Position numbers and translations under genes: made by a program. A model generated the notes under the pieces. It was not told the origin of the DNA, searched no databases, and was given only the letters and a program-made list of their open reading frames with translations. DNA of 35,457 nucleotides from Verrucomicrobiaceae bacterium (GTDB taxonomy: Bacteria > Verrucomicrobiota > Verrucomicrobiia > Verrucomicrobiales > V1-33): contig JAIXPK010000445.1 of NCBI GenBank assembly GCA_027486335.1, forward strand, positions 1 through 35,457, given 5' to 3'. Shown piece after piece: positions 1-8,041 of this stretch. Position 1 is the stretch's first letter. Every line of letters starts with the position of its first letter.

Positions 1-8
1 CGCCCCCA

Positions 9-66
9 CTTCGGGGGCTGCGGCGTTCGGCATCGCTACGCTCGCCTCACGCCGCAGCCCCCGAAG
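9..66. repeat. Long perfect inverted repeat (hairpin)
   Basis: Bases 9-25 and 50-66 are perfect reverse complements (17 bp) around a 24-nt loop. The stem contains gggggctgcggcg. The upstream gene lies outside the window, so a role as terminator or as a dispersed hairpin repeat cannot be separated. There is no T-run after either arm, which argues against a simple intrinsic terminator. Confidence 0.8.
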
Positions 67-70
67 GAGC

Positions 71-601
71 TTGCCGCCCAAGGCTAAAGCCTTTTACAGA
101 ACAGACATTACACCCCCACTTGGCTGGAGAGGGGTCGTTCTCCTTGTGGCTATCGGTGCAGGCATTGTATGGGTTCTCCAATCATCCACTGGCTCGTGGG
201 TCGCGACAGTCGCTATGGTGGCTGGCTTCATCGCGCTTTTCGGGTTCTTTGGAGTCCGGCATTCTCGCTGGGTGGAGTCTCTGGTTTCTTCACGTTCTGG
301 TGAGTCTATTTGCCAGTTTGCCCGTGCTTTCTCATGCAGGAGCGTTGATACACTTCTGATCCGCGCTGTTTATGAGAGTGTGCAGCAGCAGGTTGGTGAT
401 GATCGATTGCCGATTCGCGCCTCGGACCGATTTCTTGCCGATCTCCGGCTTGATTCGGAAGATGTCGACGAGATTTACTGGGATGTGGCGGATACTTGCG
501 GTTACCTGACCGAGGGAGGCGAGCAGAATCCACTTTTTGGCAGAGTTGAGACTGTGGGCGATCTTGTGCACTTTATGCACTATCAACCGCACATCAAATG
601 A
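71..601 (+). CDS. Small membrane protein with acyl-carrier-like C-terminal domain
   Basis: Predicted 176-aa protein opening at a TTG; no upstream ATG or GTG is available after the hairpin, so the start is uncertain. Two hydrophobic segments at about residues 19-38 and 43-62 form a membrane hairpin. The soluble C-terminal part (about 85-176) has a helix followed by 'ADLRLDSEDVDEIYWDV', which resembles the DSL-type turn of acyl-carrier-like DUF1493 domains. The phosphopantetheine role is not proven, because the site reads LDSED rather than GxDS. The gene has a less GC-rich, less codon-biased look than the sigma/kinase genes that follow, similar to the small genes near 7.6-8.6 kb, so it may be horizontally acquired. 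A relic on the opposite strand overlaps its stop by eight bases. Function unknown. Confidence 0.62.
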   Translation: MPPKAKAFYRTDITPPLGWRGVVLLVAIGAGIVWVLQSSTGSWVATVAMVAGFIALFGFFGVRHSRWVESLVSSRSGESICQFARAFSCRSVDTLLIRAVYESVQQQVGDDRLPIRASDRFLADLRLDSEDVDEIYWDVADTCGYLTEGGEQNPLFGRVETVGDLVHFMHYQPHIK

Positions 602-821
602 GTTTCATCCGCACGAGGTCATCGAGGGGGATTGGCTGGAAGCCTTCATTCGACAGAGTGTCGCCGAGCGGCGAGGGGGCGATGGAATCGGGGCCGTCGA
701 GGAAGACAACCGTGGCGGCAGCTTTGCCGAGTGAGGTGATGCGGAGGTGGATGAGGGCGGCGGCTTCGAGGGCGATGCGCGCGCGGGCGGCAGCTTCGTG
801 GCGCAGGGGAGTGTCCAGGCG
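594..821 (-). pseudogene. Relic of a nucleotidyltransferase-like protein (C-terminal part lost)
   Basis: On the minus strand one frame reads without stop as 'HEAAARARIALEAAAL', then 'AATVVFLDGPDS', then 'GFQPIPLDDLVRMKL' before a stop at 594-596. 'PLxDLVRMKLTSFR' is a segment I associate with AbiEii-like or small nucleotidyltransferase-fold proteins, where roughly 50 further residues would follow. Here the frame stops right after VRMKL, and no ATG or good start is seen upstream, so this looks like a truncated remnant. The region 602-952 otherwise holds only a decamer repeat and the sigma factor leader. The assignment rests on one short motif and is weak. Confidence 0.35.
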
Positions 822-880
822 CGGGTGAGGCGAGCGGCCAGCAGATGATGACTCACGGGATGCGAGCGCCGCGGGCCGCC

Positions 881-910
881 GGTGTCCGCCGGTGTCCGCC
901 GGTGTCCGAG
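881..910. repeat. Three tandem decamers upstream of sigma factor gene
   Basis: The 10-bp unit ggtgtccgcc occurs three times head to tail, the last copy differing at its final two bases. It lies 43 bp upstream of the chosen start of the sigma factor gene and could hold repeated binding sites or be a slippage tract. Confidence 0.75.
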
Positions 911-952
911 ATTTTCTCTGGGCAATCCGGGAAACCTGGTCACTGTAAGGTG

Positions 953-1495
953 ATGGACCCGAACGGCTGCGACTCCATGCGATCCTCGTCCGAGGAACTG
1001 CTGCCGCTGCTTTACGATGAACTACGGCAGGTGGCCAGAGGCCAGATGTCGGCGGAAAGCGGCCCGCAGACCCTGACGGCCACGGCGCTGGTCCACGAGG
1101 CGTGGCTCCGCGTCTCGAAGGGGAGTGGGCCGCAATGGGAAAGCCGCCGGCATTTCTTCGGGGCGGCGGCCGAGGCGATGCGCCGGATTCTCATTGACCG
1201 GGCGCGGCGCAAGGAAGCCGCAAGGCGCGGTGCGAGGGCCGAGCACGTTCCGCTGGATGAAGTGGAGATCCAGGCACCGTCGCCGGACGACGAACTGCTC
1301 GCGCTGCACGAGGCGCTGGATGGGCTGACGGCCGAGGATGCCCTCGCGGGCGAGATCGTCAGGCTCCGTTATTTTGCGGGGCTCTCGTGGGCGGAGATCT
1401 CGGATCTCACGGGTCTCTCGGAGCGTGATCTGCAGCGCCAGTGGCAGTTCGCCCGCGCATGGCTGCACCACAGGATTTCCGGATGGCGCGATTGA
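953..1495 (+). CDS. ECF sigma factor of the kinase-associated (TIGR02999-like) type
   Basis: Predicted 180-aa RNA polymerase sigma factor from ATG 953. An in-frame ATG at 977 is an alternative, and the open frame extends to 845 only through the decamer repeat. The sigma-2 region is recognisable from 'LLPLLYDELRQVARGQM' and 'TALVHEAWLRV'. The sigma-4 helix-turn-helix is seen in 'LRYFAGLSWAEISDLTG' followed by 'QRQWQFARAWLHHRI'. This family is common in Planctomycetes, Acidobacteria and Verrucomicrobia and is usually encoded next to a Ser/Thr protein kinase. That is the case here: the kinase starts 77 bp downstream on the same strand. No anti-sigma factor gene is present, so control may run through the kinase. 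The length is usual for the family. Confidence 0.88.
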   Translation: MDPNGCDSMRSSSEELLPLLYDELRQVARGQMSAESGPQTLTATALVHEAWLRVSKGSGPQWESRRHFFGAAAEAMRRILIDRARRKEAARRGARAEHVPLDEVEIQAPSPDDELLALHEALDGLTAEDALAGEIVRLRYFAGLSWAEISDLTGLSERDLQRQWQFARAWLHHRISGWRD

Positions 1496-1572
1496 GGCAT
1501 CGAGTCGGCCACGGAAAGTCCATCGGAAAAATCTTGCCGGAATGGGCGCGGGAATGCGCATGGTGACTGGTG

Positions 1573-3657
1573 ATGCATCCACAACTGTCAGCCAAGGACA
1601 TCTATCTTGCGGCGATTGATCTCCCGGACGCCGCGGCGCGCGCGCGTTATCTGGATGAGGCGTGCGCTGGTGATGTGGCGCTGCGGGCCATGGTGGACGC
1701 ATTGCTGGCGGCGGAGCCGGCGGAGGGCTTCCTTGCGCAGCCGGCCGTGGCGGGTGTCGAGGAGTTGGCGGACTCCGTTCCCGGACCGGGGACGAGCCTT
1801 GGCTACTTCGGTGATTACGTGCTGCTGAGCGAGATCGCCCGGGGGGCGACCGGCGTGGTCTTCCGGGCGCGGCAGACCTCGCTGAACCGGGTGGTGGCTC
1901 TGAAGATGCTGCGGGAGCGGGTGCACGTTTCTTCGCCGGCCGACGAGAAGCGATTCCGTGTGGAAGCGGAGGCGGTGGCGTCGCTTGATCACCCTAACAT
2001 AGTTCCGATTCACGAGATTGGCAGTCACCAGGGGCAGGGCTACTTCACCATGAAGCTCATTGGGGGCGGCACCCTGCAGTGGCGGGGCGGGGAGTTTCGC
2101 GACCCGCGCCGCGCGGCGGCCCTCATGGCGAAGGTGGCGCGGGCCGTGCATCACGCGCACCAGCACGGCATCCTGCATCGCGATCTCAAGCCCGGGAACA
2201 TCCTGCTCGACCGGGATGACGAGCCGCAGGTGGTGGATTTCGGGATCGCGCGGCGGCTGGATGAGGGCCACGGCCTGACCCATACCGGCCAGATCATGGG
2301 CACGCCGCACTACATGGCCCCGGAACAGGCGCGCGGCGAGAATCGCCAGCTGACTCCCGCTGCCGATGTTTACAGCCTCGGCGCGGTGCTTCACGAACTC
2401 CTGACAGGACGCAAGCCCTTTGAGAGCGAGTCGATGCTGGAACTGCTCCAGCAGGTGACGAGCCGTCCTCCGGCTCCGCTGCGGCTCGGAGATCCTGACA
2501 TGGAGGCCGTCGTCCTGCGCTGCCTCGAGAAGGCTCCCGGCTCGCGCTACGGCAGTGCGTCCGAACTAGCCGACGAGCTGGAGCGGTGGCTGCGCGGCGA
2601 GCCGGTGCGGGCGCGCCGAAATCCGTGGCCGATGCGGGTCGTCAAGTGGGGGCGCCGACAGCCGGCGCATGCGGCGCTTGCGCTCATCGGAACGGGCTGC
2701 ATGGCCGGTCTGGTCGGTCTGGCCTTTGCGCCGCGGGGGCAGCACGGCAACGCGGCGGCACCTGGAGTCCCCGCCGCGCCGATGCCGCCAGTCGCGGTGC
2801 CTGCGGCTGTGCCCTCGCCGCCGGCTGCGCCCGCTGCCGTGGTGGTGCCACTGTCCGCGGAAGAAGCGGCAGCCAACCGCCGGGCCGCGGAATGGATGGC
2901 CCGCGTCAATGGCCGTCACGGCTGCATCATCCTCCGGCGGGTCACTGGCGAGATCGTCTCGGTGACACCCGGCGTCGCCGTCCCGCCCGGCGATTTCATT
3001 GTGCTGGAGTTCACGCTGGATCTTTACGAGGGCGGCGGGTCCGAACCGGTCCGCGAGTCGGATTTCATCGCGGCCATGAGTGGGCTGACACGGCTGGAGA
3101 AGGTGTATTTCCGGGCGCTTCCGCTGCGCAGCCCGGCCTTCGCCTTCCTTGCGGCCAATCCCTCACTACAGCAGGTCGTGTTCGAGGACCTGCCGGTCGG
3201 CGACAGCCTCCTGACGCACCTCGCTGGCCTCCAGTCGGTGCACTCCATCGGCATCACCCACACCTCGCGGCACCCCGAAGGCTTCACCGGGCGCGGTCTC
3301 GCGGAACTTGCCTGCCTGCCGGAACTGCGCCGCCTGTCGCTCTACGGTACGAGTGTCGACAGCGAACATCTCGGTTTCCTCGCCCGCTGTCCGAACTTGG
3401 CCGGTCTTGGTCTCGGCAAGGTCCCGGGCGAGGCGGGCACCATCACCGATGCCACGCTCGAAGCGCTGCGCCATTGTTCTCGGCTGGAGGGCCTTGGCCT
3501 TGATTCGAGTCATGTGACCGACGCCGGTCTGGTACACCTCCATGGACTGACGCGGCTGAAGGAACTCTCCCTCGAAAGAACCCGCGTCACTGCGGCGGGC
3601 GTCGGTGCCGTTCGTCAGGCCCTCCCGGGTCTGATAGTCGCATGGGGCGGCGATTGA
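1573..3657 (+). CDS. Transmembrane Ser/Thr protein kinase with leucine-rich-repeat sensor
   Basis: 694-aa kinase from ATG 1573 (a GTG directly before it at 1570 is an equal alternative). Residues 1-60 form the short helical N-terminus with 'RARYLDEAC' seen in many planctomycetal and verrucomicrobial kinases. The kinase domain (about 78-335) keeps the ATP lysine in 'VALKML' (K111), the catalytic loop 'HRDLKPGN' (D204), DFG (D222) and 'APE'. A single TM helix lies at about 365-387, followed by a Pro/Ala-rich linker of about 40 residues and then a region ending in at least four leucine-rich repeats (about 495-690, e.g. 'LEGLGLDSSHVTDAGLVHL'). The N-terminal kinase should be cytoplasmic and the LRR part periplasmic, so it probably senses an extracytoplasmic protein or peptide. 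It forms a pair with the sigma factor gene just upstream. Confidence 0.92.
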   Translation: MHPQLSAKDIYLAAIDLPDAAARARYLDEACAGDVALRAMVDALLAAEPAEGFLAQPAVAGVEELADSVPGPGTSLGYFGDYVLLSEIARGATGVVFRARQTSLNRVVALKMLRERVHVSSPADEKRFRVEAEAVASLDHPNIVPIHEIGSHQGQGYFTMKLIGGGTLQWRGGEFRDPRRAAALMAKVARAVHHAHQHGILHRDLKPGNILLDRDDEPQVVDFGIARRLDEGHGLTHTGQIMGTPHYMAPEQARGENRQLTPAADVYSLGAVLHELLTGRKPFESESMLELLQQVTSRPPAPLRLGDPDMEAVVLRCLEKAPGSRYGSASELADELERWLRGEPVRARRNPWPMRVVKWGRRQPAHAALALIGTGCMAGLVGLAFAPRGQHGNAAAPGVPAAPMPPVAVPAAVPSPPAAPAAVVVPLSAEEAAANRRAAEWMARVNGRHGCIILRRVTGEIVSVTPGVAVPPGDFIVLEFTLDLYEGGGSEPVRESDFIAAMSGLTRLEKVYFRALPLRSPAFAFLAANPSLQQVVFEDLPVGDSLLTHLAGLQSVHSIGITHTSRHPEGFTGRGLAELACLPELRRLSLYGTSVDSEHLGFLARCPNLAGLGLGKVPGEAGTITDATLEALRHCSRLEGLGLDSSHVTDAGLVHLHGLTRLKELSLERTRVTAAGVGAVRQALPGLIVAWGGD

Positions 3658-3717
3658 ATCGGCTTGTGAAAAGAAGTTCGGCAATTTTGCCGAAACCCGG
3701 GCCGCACTGCGCATGAC

Positions 3718-3740
3718 CCGGATGAGTGGATGTCATCCGG
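3718..3740. repeat. Hairpin between kinase and S74 gene
   Basis: ccggatga (3718-3725) and tcatccgg (3733-3740) are perfect complements around a 7-nt loop, 60 bp after the kinase stop. No T-run follows, so terminator function is uncertain. The hairpin contains the first possible ATGs of the next frame and supports using the later start at 3779. Confidence 0.5.
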
Positions 3741-3778
3741 CTTCCCTCACATGTCGCCACCATCACCAAATCCTGCCC

Positions 3779-5227
3779 ATGTCACCTCGCCATCTGCTTC
3801 GATCATTCGTCCTCCTCGTCGGCCTCGGTCTGGCCGGTCTCGCCACCGCGCAGACGCCCGCGCTGGTTCCCTACCAGGGACGCGTCCAGACCGGCAGCCC
3901 GGCTGCCGACTTCAACGGGACCGGCCAGTTCCGGTTTGCGCTCATGCAGGGGAACTCCGGCACCCGACTGTGGGTGAACAACGGTCCGACCACCGGCAAC
4001 CCGGTCAATGCCGTAAGTCTGACGGTGACTAACGGGCTTTATTCCGTGCTGCTCGGCGACCCGTCGATCCCGAACATGGCGGCCATCCCGCCGGCGGTCT
4101 TCCTCACTTCCGATGTGCGGCTGCGTGTCTGGTTCAATGGCACGCAGCTCAGCCCGGACCAGCGTCTGGCACCCAATGGCTACCTGCCCAGCGGCACCCA
4201 TGTCGCGGCCGGTTCCGGCACCGTGCCGCCTGCCAACGGCCTGAGCATCTTCAACGGCACTAACACTGCCAACCAGCATGCGATCCTCTCCGCCAGAGTC
4301 GCCGGGCCGGCGGCGGGGAATCCCTTTCTCTCCCTTGACGTGACAGGCGAAGGGGGCTGGTCCATCGGACTGGACAACCAGGACAGCAACAAGCTGAAAT
4401 TCAGCGCCGCATGGGACGGTTTCTACAATTCGAGAATGGTCCTCCAAAACTCGGGCGATCTGGCTATCACGGGTATCGGAACCATGCTGGCAATGGAACT
4501 CCGCGCCGCCGGGCTGACTCCCTACCTTGATTTTTCCGCGGATAATGACTCCGACTTCGGGGCACGGATCATCTACACGAGCGCAGATGATTTTCTGAGC
4601 ATTTCAGGAGCGAGCCGGCTGGCAGTCGAAAGTGGCATCAGGATCAGTCCGGGAGGGAACCTTGAATCCCTCGGGCGGCTTCACCTGCAGTCAGGTACCA
4701 ACCAAGGGCTTTACCTGAACCCCTTCGCTGACGGCGGCGACGTCATTGTCGGTGGCGGCAGCGGGCAAGGAAACCTGCGGGTCGTGGGAACCGTCACGGT
4801 CGACAACAATTTGTCCTGCGCCAAAGAAATGACCTGTGTGGCTGTCAACATTACCAGCGACCGCAACGCCAAGGAAGGTTTCACCCCCGTTGACTCCCGC
4901 GAAGTCCTTGCGAAAGTGGCTGCGCTTCCGATCACGGAATGGCAGTATAAGACCCAATCCGGTGCCCGCCATATCGGCCCCATGGCTCAGGACTTCCGCG
5001 ATGCCTTCTCCCTCGGCCACGATGAAAAGCACATCACCACGGTGGACGCGGACGGCATCGCCCTCGCCGCCATCCAGGGCCTCAACGGCCTCATGAAGGA
5101 AAAGGACGCTGAACTCGACCGCCTCAAGGACGAGAATCAGGCCCTCTCCGAAAGGCTCGCGGCCATTGAGAAGGCGCTGGGCCTCACTGGCACCGCTCGC
5201 GCGGGCAGCACCGCCAACCGCCAGTGA
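3779..5227 (+). CDS. Secreted protein with C-terminal peptidase S74 chaperone domain
   Basis: 482 aa from ATG 3779, chosen because it places a signal peptide 'LVGLGLAGLATAQ' at the N-terminus; the longer frame from 3713 would put hydrophilic residues and a hairpin before it. The body (about 24-345) is a beta-rich fibre-like region of unknown function. The C-terminus carries the intramolecular chaperone/auto-protease domain of family S74: 'SDRNAKE' gives the Ser-Lys dyad (S360 and K365), followed by 'HIGPMAQDF' and 'DADGIALAAIQGL'. A coiled coil of about 35 residues ('LMKEKDAELDRLKDENQAL') follows. In phage tail spikes this domain trimerises the fibre and then cleaves itself off. No other phage genes are nearby, so this is a cellular, exported fibre-type protein. 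It lies in line with the kinase gene. Confidence 0.85.
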   Translation: MSPRHLLRSFVLLVGLGLAGLATAQTPALVPYQGRVQTGSPAADFNGTGQFRFALMQGNSGTRLWVNNGPTTGNPVNAVSLTVTNGLYSVLLGDPSIPNMAAIPPAVFLTSDVRLRVWFNGTQLSPDQRLAPNGYLPSGTHVAAGSGTVPPANGLSIFNGTNTANQHAILSARVAGPAAGNPFLSLDVTGEGGWSIGLDNQDSNKLKFSAAWDGFYNSRMVLQNSGDLAITGIGTMLAMELRAAGLTPYLDFSADNDSDFGARIIYTSADDFLSISGASRLAVESGIRISPGGNLESLGRLHLQSGTNQGLYLNPFADGGDVIVGGGSGQGNLRVVGTVTVDNNLSCAKEMTCVAVNITSDRNAKEGFTPVDSREVLAKVAALPITEWQYKTQSGARHIGPMAQDFRDAFSLGHDEKHITTVDADGIALAAIQGLNGLMKEKDAELDRLKDENQALSERLAAIEKALGLTGTARAGSTANRQ

Positions 5228-5279
5228 CCCGTCCTGCGCCCGAACTTATTTCCATCTTTAAACCGGAGGAACGATCCCC

Positions 5280-6521
5280 ATGAACCTCATCCCACCCAGG
5301 GCAGTGTGGCGCGCCTTGATGGCGGCTTGCCTGCTGTTGCCTGCTGTCTTGGTCGCCCAGACGACCTATGTAGAACCGTACAAGGGCAATTTCACTGCCA
5401 ATGGAACGGTGAACGACCCGAACAGCAACTTCTACGGACTAGTGAATGCCCGCCGTGCCTTCACCTATGAATTGCGCGGCGATATGCCCGTTTATGGCTC
5501 GGTCCGCATCACCGCCCCGGCCCGCATCACGCGCAATCCAGGGGGTGCCCCCATCAAGATCGGCGCGTCCGCCGTCGCGGAAACGACCTTCAGGTGCATT
5601 TCATACAACGTGCGACTCGGTGATCCCAGTCCCTTCTCAAGCGGATGGGCATCCGCTCAGCGGGCCGCTGTCATCCGCGCCTACGATTGGGGGGTGTGGG
5701 ATGCTTTTGGATTCTGCGAGCTCTGGGACGTTGCCGACAGCTACAACAATCATATTCGCCTGATGGGTTTTGGAAGCAACCGCACGGTCACTGGCTTTGA
5801 TTTCGGCGGCAGCCCTCAGCATGGAGGTCTCCTCCTCCACTCCAGACACGACCTCACCAATACGTCCCGCGGGGTTTATCAGGCCTGCGCGCACGCGTTT
5901 GAGGATTGTCTTGCCAATAAAGGATGGGTTCGGGGCCGGATGGTGAAGAACGGAATCGGCATCTGGGTTTACATGACCCATACCCAGGCCGACGCCTCCG
6001 TGACGGGCGCTGGTGCCACCAGCTGGGGGACCATCTACAGCGCCCGCAGGAATCAACTGGAGCAATTGCGCACGGACGTGAATGGGATGCGGACCTCGCA
6101 CCCGGATGATGTCTTTTTCCTCATGGGTGATTTCAACGTCATGGGTGAAGACAGGTTTCCGCCCGGATCCCCTGATCAGCAGGAGTACACCACTGTTCTG
6201 GCGGATGTGCTCGGCCCTCAGATTTCGGGCGGGATGGATGCCGCCCGTCATTTCTGGCCGCGGAACCTGGGGCCAACCTTTTCGCATACAAACGACCTCA
6301 TGAAATACTACTACCCTTCGCTTGGAATAGAGGAATCGAGCAGGCTGGACTACATCATCGCCGTGAACAGCCTCAGCAGGAAAGTAGTTATTGAGACGAC
6401 CAATTATCAGGTCCTCAAGCCGCAAAGCGCCGGAATCACGGCATCTGGTTTCACCTCCAGGGAACTCTCCGATCATTGGCCTGTCATGGGTGATTTCCGT
6501 ATCTTCCGCCGCACCAATTGA
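5280..6521 (+). CDS. Secreted endonuclease/exonuclease/phosphatase-fold hydrolase (sphingomyelinase-like)
   Basis: 413 aa with a signal peptide ending near 'LVAQ'. A clear ribosome binding site ggagga (5265-5270) sits 9 bp before ATG 5280. The metal-dependent EEP fold is shown by 'SYNVR' (N110), 'FCELWD' (E147), 'MTHTQA' (H234), 'GDFNV' (D284, N286), 'LDYIIAV' and the terminal 'SDHWPV' (D398, H399). The THTQA element and the size are closest to bacterial neutral sphingomyelinases and related phosphodiesterases; DNA or inositol-phosphate substrates are also possible. About 100 residues between signal peptide and catalytic fold are unassigned. It is 52 bp downstream of the S74 gene and 19 bp upstream of the next exported protein, so the three are probably co-transcribed. 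Confidence 0.85.
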   Translation: MNLIPPRAVWRALMAACLLLPAVLVAQTTYVEPYKGNFTANGTVNDPNSNFYGLVNARRAFTYELRGDMPVYGSVRITAPARITRNPGGAPIKIGASAVAETTFRCISYNVRLGDPSPFSSGWASAQRAAVIRAYDWGVWDAFGFCELWDVADSYNNHIRLMGFGSNRTVTGFDFGGSPQHGGLLLHSRHDLTNTSRGVYQACAHAFEDCLANKGWVRGRMVKNGIGIWVYMTHTQADASVTGAGATSWGTIYSARRNQLEQLRTDVNGMRTSHPDDVFFLMGDFNVMGEDRFPPGSPDQQEYTTVLADVLGPQISGGMDAARHFWPRNLGPTFSHTNDLMKYYYPSLGIEESSRLDYIIAVNSLSRKVVIETTNYQVLKPQSAGITASGFTSRELSDHWPVMGDFRIFRRTN

Positions 6522-6540
6522 ATTCCCTCACCGCTCTGCC

Positions 6541-7182
6541 ATGAAACTATCCTTCCATCTGCTCGCCTCCCTGGCGGCCATCATCGCCACTCCGATCCTC
6601 CACGCCGGCAGCAGCAGCGGCGGCACCGGTGCCGGAGCGGTCGTCATTCCCGCGGACACGCTGAGCAGCGGCGGCGGGATCTCGTCGGCCGGCAGCGGCG
6701 CGTCGACGATCGTCGTCACCGCCAGCATGGGCGGCGTCATCGGCACCTCCACGGCGGCCTCGCCGACCATCACAAACCATCAGGGTTACATCCCGCAGAT
6801 TCTGCCTCCTCAGCTCTACGAACTCTGGGCGGCGCAGAACATTCCGGCGGGACGGGACGCCTCGTTCACCGGGGACTGGAACCGCGACGGGGTTACGAAT
6901 GCCATCGATTACGTGTTTGGCACCACCCGCATCCAACCGGTCGGCGGACAGGTGCAGGGAACAGGCAGGATTCCGGCTCCGCCCTCGATTCCTGCTGACG
7001 TGAATGTGTTTCTGGATTCGAGCGAACTCAGCCTCGCGAACTGGCAGACCATTGTCAGCTGGGTCGGTGGCGCACCAGCGTTGTATGCGTTCCCGGCGTT
7101 CACATCCGTGACTGGTGGCCAAGTCGTGGATTCAGGCAATAACAGTCCGTTCTTCTACCGCTATCGGATCACGCGACGCTGA
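6541..7182 (+). CDS. Exported protein with dockerin-like calcium loop
   Basis: 213 aa from ATG 6541, beginning with a signal peptide that ends around 'ILHAGS'. The mature part opens with a Gly/Ser-rich stretch ('GGGISSAGSGAS'). This is followed by 'HQGYIPQILPP', a layout seen in many small exported proteins of Verrucomicrobia. A loop D112-x-N114-x-D116-G-x-x-N-x-x-D123 is a typical EF-hand/dockerin-type calcium site, here as 'DWNRDGVTNAIDYVFG'. No catalytic motif is visible. It ends a three-gene run of exported proteins behind the LRR kinase. Function unknown. Confidence 0.75.
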   Translation: MKLSFHLLASLAAIIATPILHAGSSSGGTGAGAVVIPADTLSSGGGISSAGSGASTIVVTASMGGVIGTSTAASPTITNHQGYIPQILPPQLYELWAAQNIPAGRDASFTGDWNRDGVTNAIDYVFGTTRIQPVGGQVQGTGRIPAPPSIPADVNVFLDSSELSLANWQTIVSWVGGAPALYAFPAFTSVTGGQVVDSGNNSPFFYRYRITRR

Positions 7183-7209
7183 CGGCAGCGGCTGGCAGCG
7201 TATTTCTGT

Positions 7210-7284
7210 TCCGGACCTGTTTGTCCGGGACGGCATGACAGACCCGGCTCCGGCGTGCGGCCAATGCGTGGGCCTGCACGCCGG
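7210..7284. other. Two hairpins after the exported protein gene
   Basis: tccggac (7210-7216) can pair with gtccggg (7223-7229), and ccggcgtgc (7250-7258) pairs perfectly with gcacgccgg (7276-7284). They lie between the 3' ends of two convergent units (stop at 7182 on plus, relic stop at 7304 on minus). A termination role is possible but there are no T-runs. Confidence 0.4.
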
Positions 7285-7303
7285 GGTACCGGTCGGTGCC
7301 GCG

Positions 7304-7519
7304 TCAGAACACGAAGTTCAGGCCGAGGGCGGTGCGGCGGCCTTTGAAGCGGTCGCGGGCTTTGAAGTCGATGGTCTGGCGGGCGAGCATGCCGAACTTC
7401 CCGGGGACGAACCGGAACGAGGCGTCGGCTCCGGCGCCGAAGAGGTGGTCGTGGAGGTCCGGGTTGACGGGAGCGCTGCCGGTGTCGTCCGTGAACTGCC
7501 ACTGGGCGAAGGCGAAGAG
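7304..7519 (-). pseudogene. C-terminal relic of an outer-membrane beta-barrel protein
   Basis: Minus-strand frame of about 71 codons from 'LFAFAQWQFTDDTGS' through 'FGAGADASFRFVPGKFG' to a final '...LGLNFVF' and stop at 7304-7306. Alternating residues and a terminal phenylalanine are the usual signature of an outer-membrane barrel. The segment resembles the end of MetA-pathway/transporter-type porins. The frame continues upstream on paper, but those residues lie opposite the next plus-strand gene and look non-coding, with no signal peptide or start. The N-terminal part is therefore missing, and I read this as a gene remnant. No other gene is seen between 7183 and 7624. Confidence 0.5.
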
Positions 7520-7624
7520 GCCGGCCAGACACAACAAGCCGGCCCATCCAACGACGGGTAACGTCCTTCTTTGAATTCGGGCTTTCCTCGCCTCGGTGGA
7601 TGGCCTATGCGTTGCGGCAAGAGA

Positions 7625-8041
7625 ATGTATCTGAAGCTCGCCGAGAGATTGAGCCCCAAGAAGGTGGCCGAAGCGCTGCTTCCTCATCTGCGCCCGGAGC
7701 AAGTGGATTGGGACTACGAGAACGTCTATGAGTGGGCCTACGTCGATCTTCCCGAGCTTGCGTTCAGCCTCAACGTCACGCGGGACCACGGCATGAGCCA
7801 TATTGGGGACGACGTCCTCACTGGGCTGACCCCTGACGAGATCGAAGCTCTTCCTACTGCTGGGCCAACCTACATTTTCGGCTGGAACCGGCGCAGCGAC
7901 TCCTATGTGGCCGATTTGGCCAACGATCTGGTACAGAGGATCAGTGACAGCGTGCAGTCCGAGATACTGATTTTTCCGGGACGGATCGACGTCGATGCGG
8001 TTGAGCTGGAGCCAAGCGGACTAAGTAAACCGAGACGCTAA
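7625..8041 (+). CDS. Small acidic protein of unknown function, probable gene-cassette cargo
   Basis: 138 aa from ATG 7625. An earlier ATG at 7607 and a TTG at 7571 are in frame, but the first residues they add look unlike the rest. No signal peptide or TM helix. The sequence is acidic and well mixed ('YENVYEWAYVDLPEL', 'GLTPDEIEAL', 'ILIFPGRIDVDAVEL'), so it looks like a real soluble protein, but I recognise no family. Its stop codon lies inside the 5' end of an attC-like site, the arrangement expected of an integron cassette. Codon use is more even than in the G-ending genes downstream, consistent with acquisition. Confidence 0.7.
   Translation: MYLKLAERLSPKKVAEALLPHLRPEQVDWDYENVYEWAYVDLPELAFSLNVTRDHGMSHIGDDVLTGLTPDEIEALPTAGPTYIFGWNRRSDSYVADLANDLVQRISDSVQSEILIFPGRIDVDAVELEPSGLSKPRR

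Noticed and set aside
605..943. 112-codon minus-strand frame starting with ATG
   Set aside because: Pro/Ser/Arg-rich product; another minus frame in the same place gives the 'DLVRMKL' motif, so this one is not coding.
2586..3503. Long open frame (305 codons) inside the first kinase gene, plus strand
   Set aside because: Arg/Gly/Ala-rich with no domain, overlapping a kinase-LRR gene with clear motifs; a GC-driven shadow frame.
7611..7617. Second attC R box (gttgcgg) before the gene at 7625
   Set aside because: Position before the ATG is right, but the box breaks the GTTRRRY rule and no matching 5' arm folds with it; kept out of the features.
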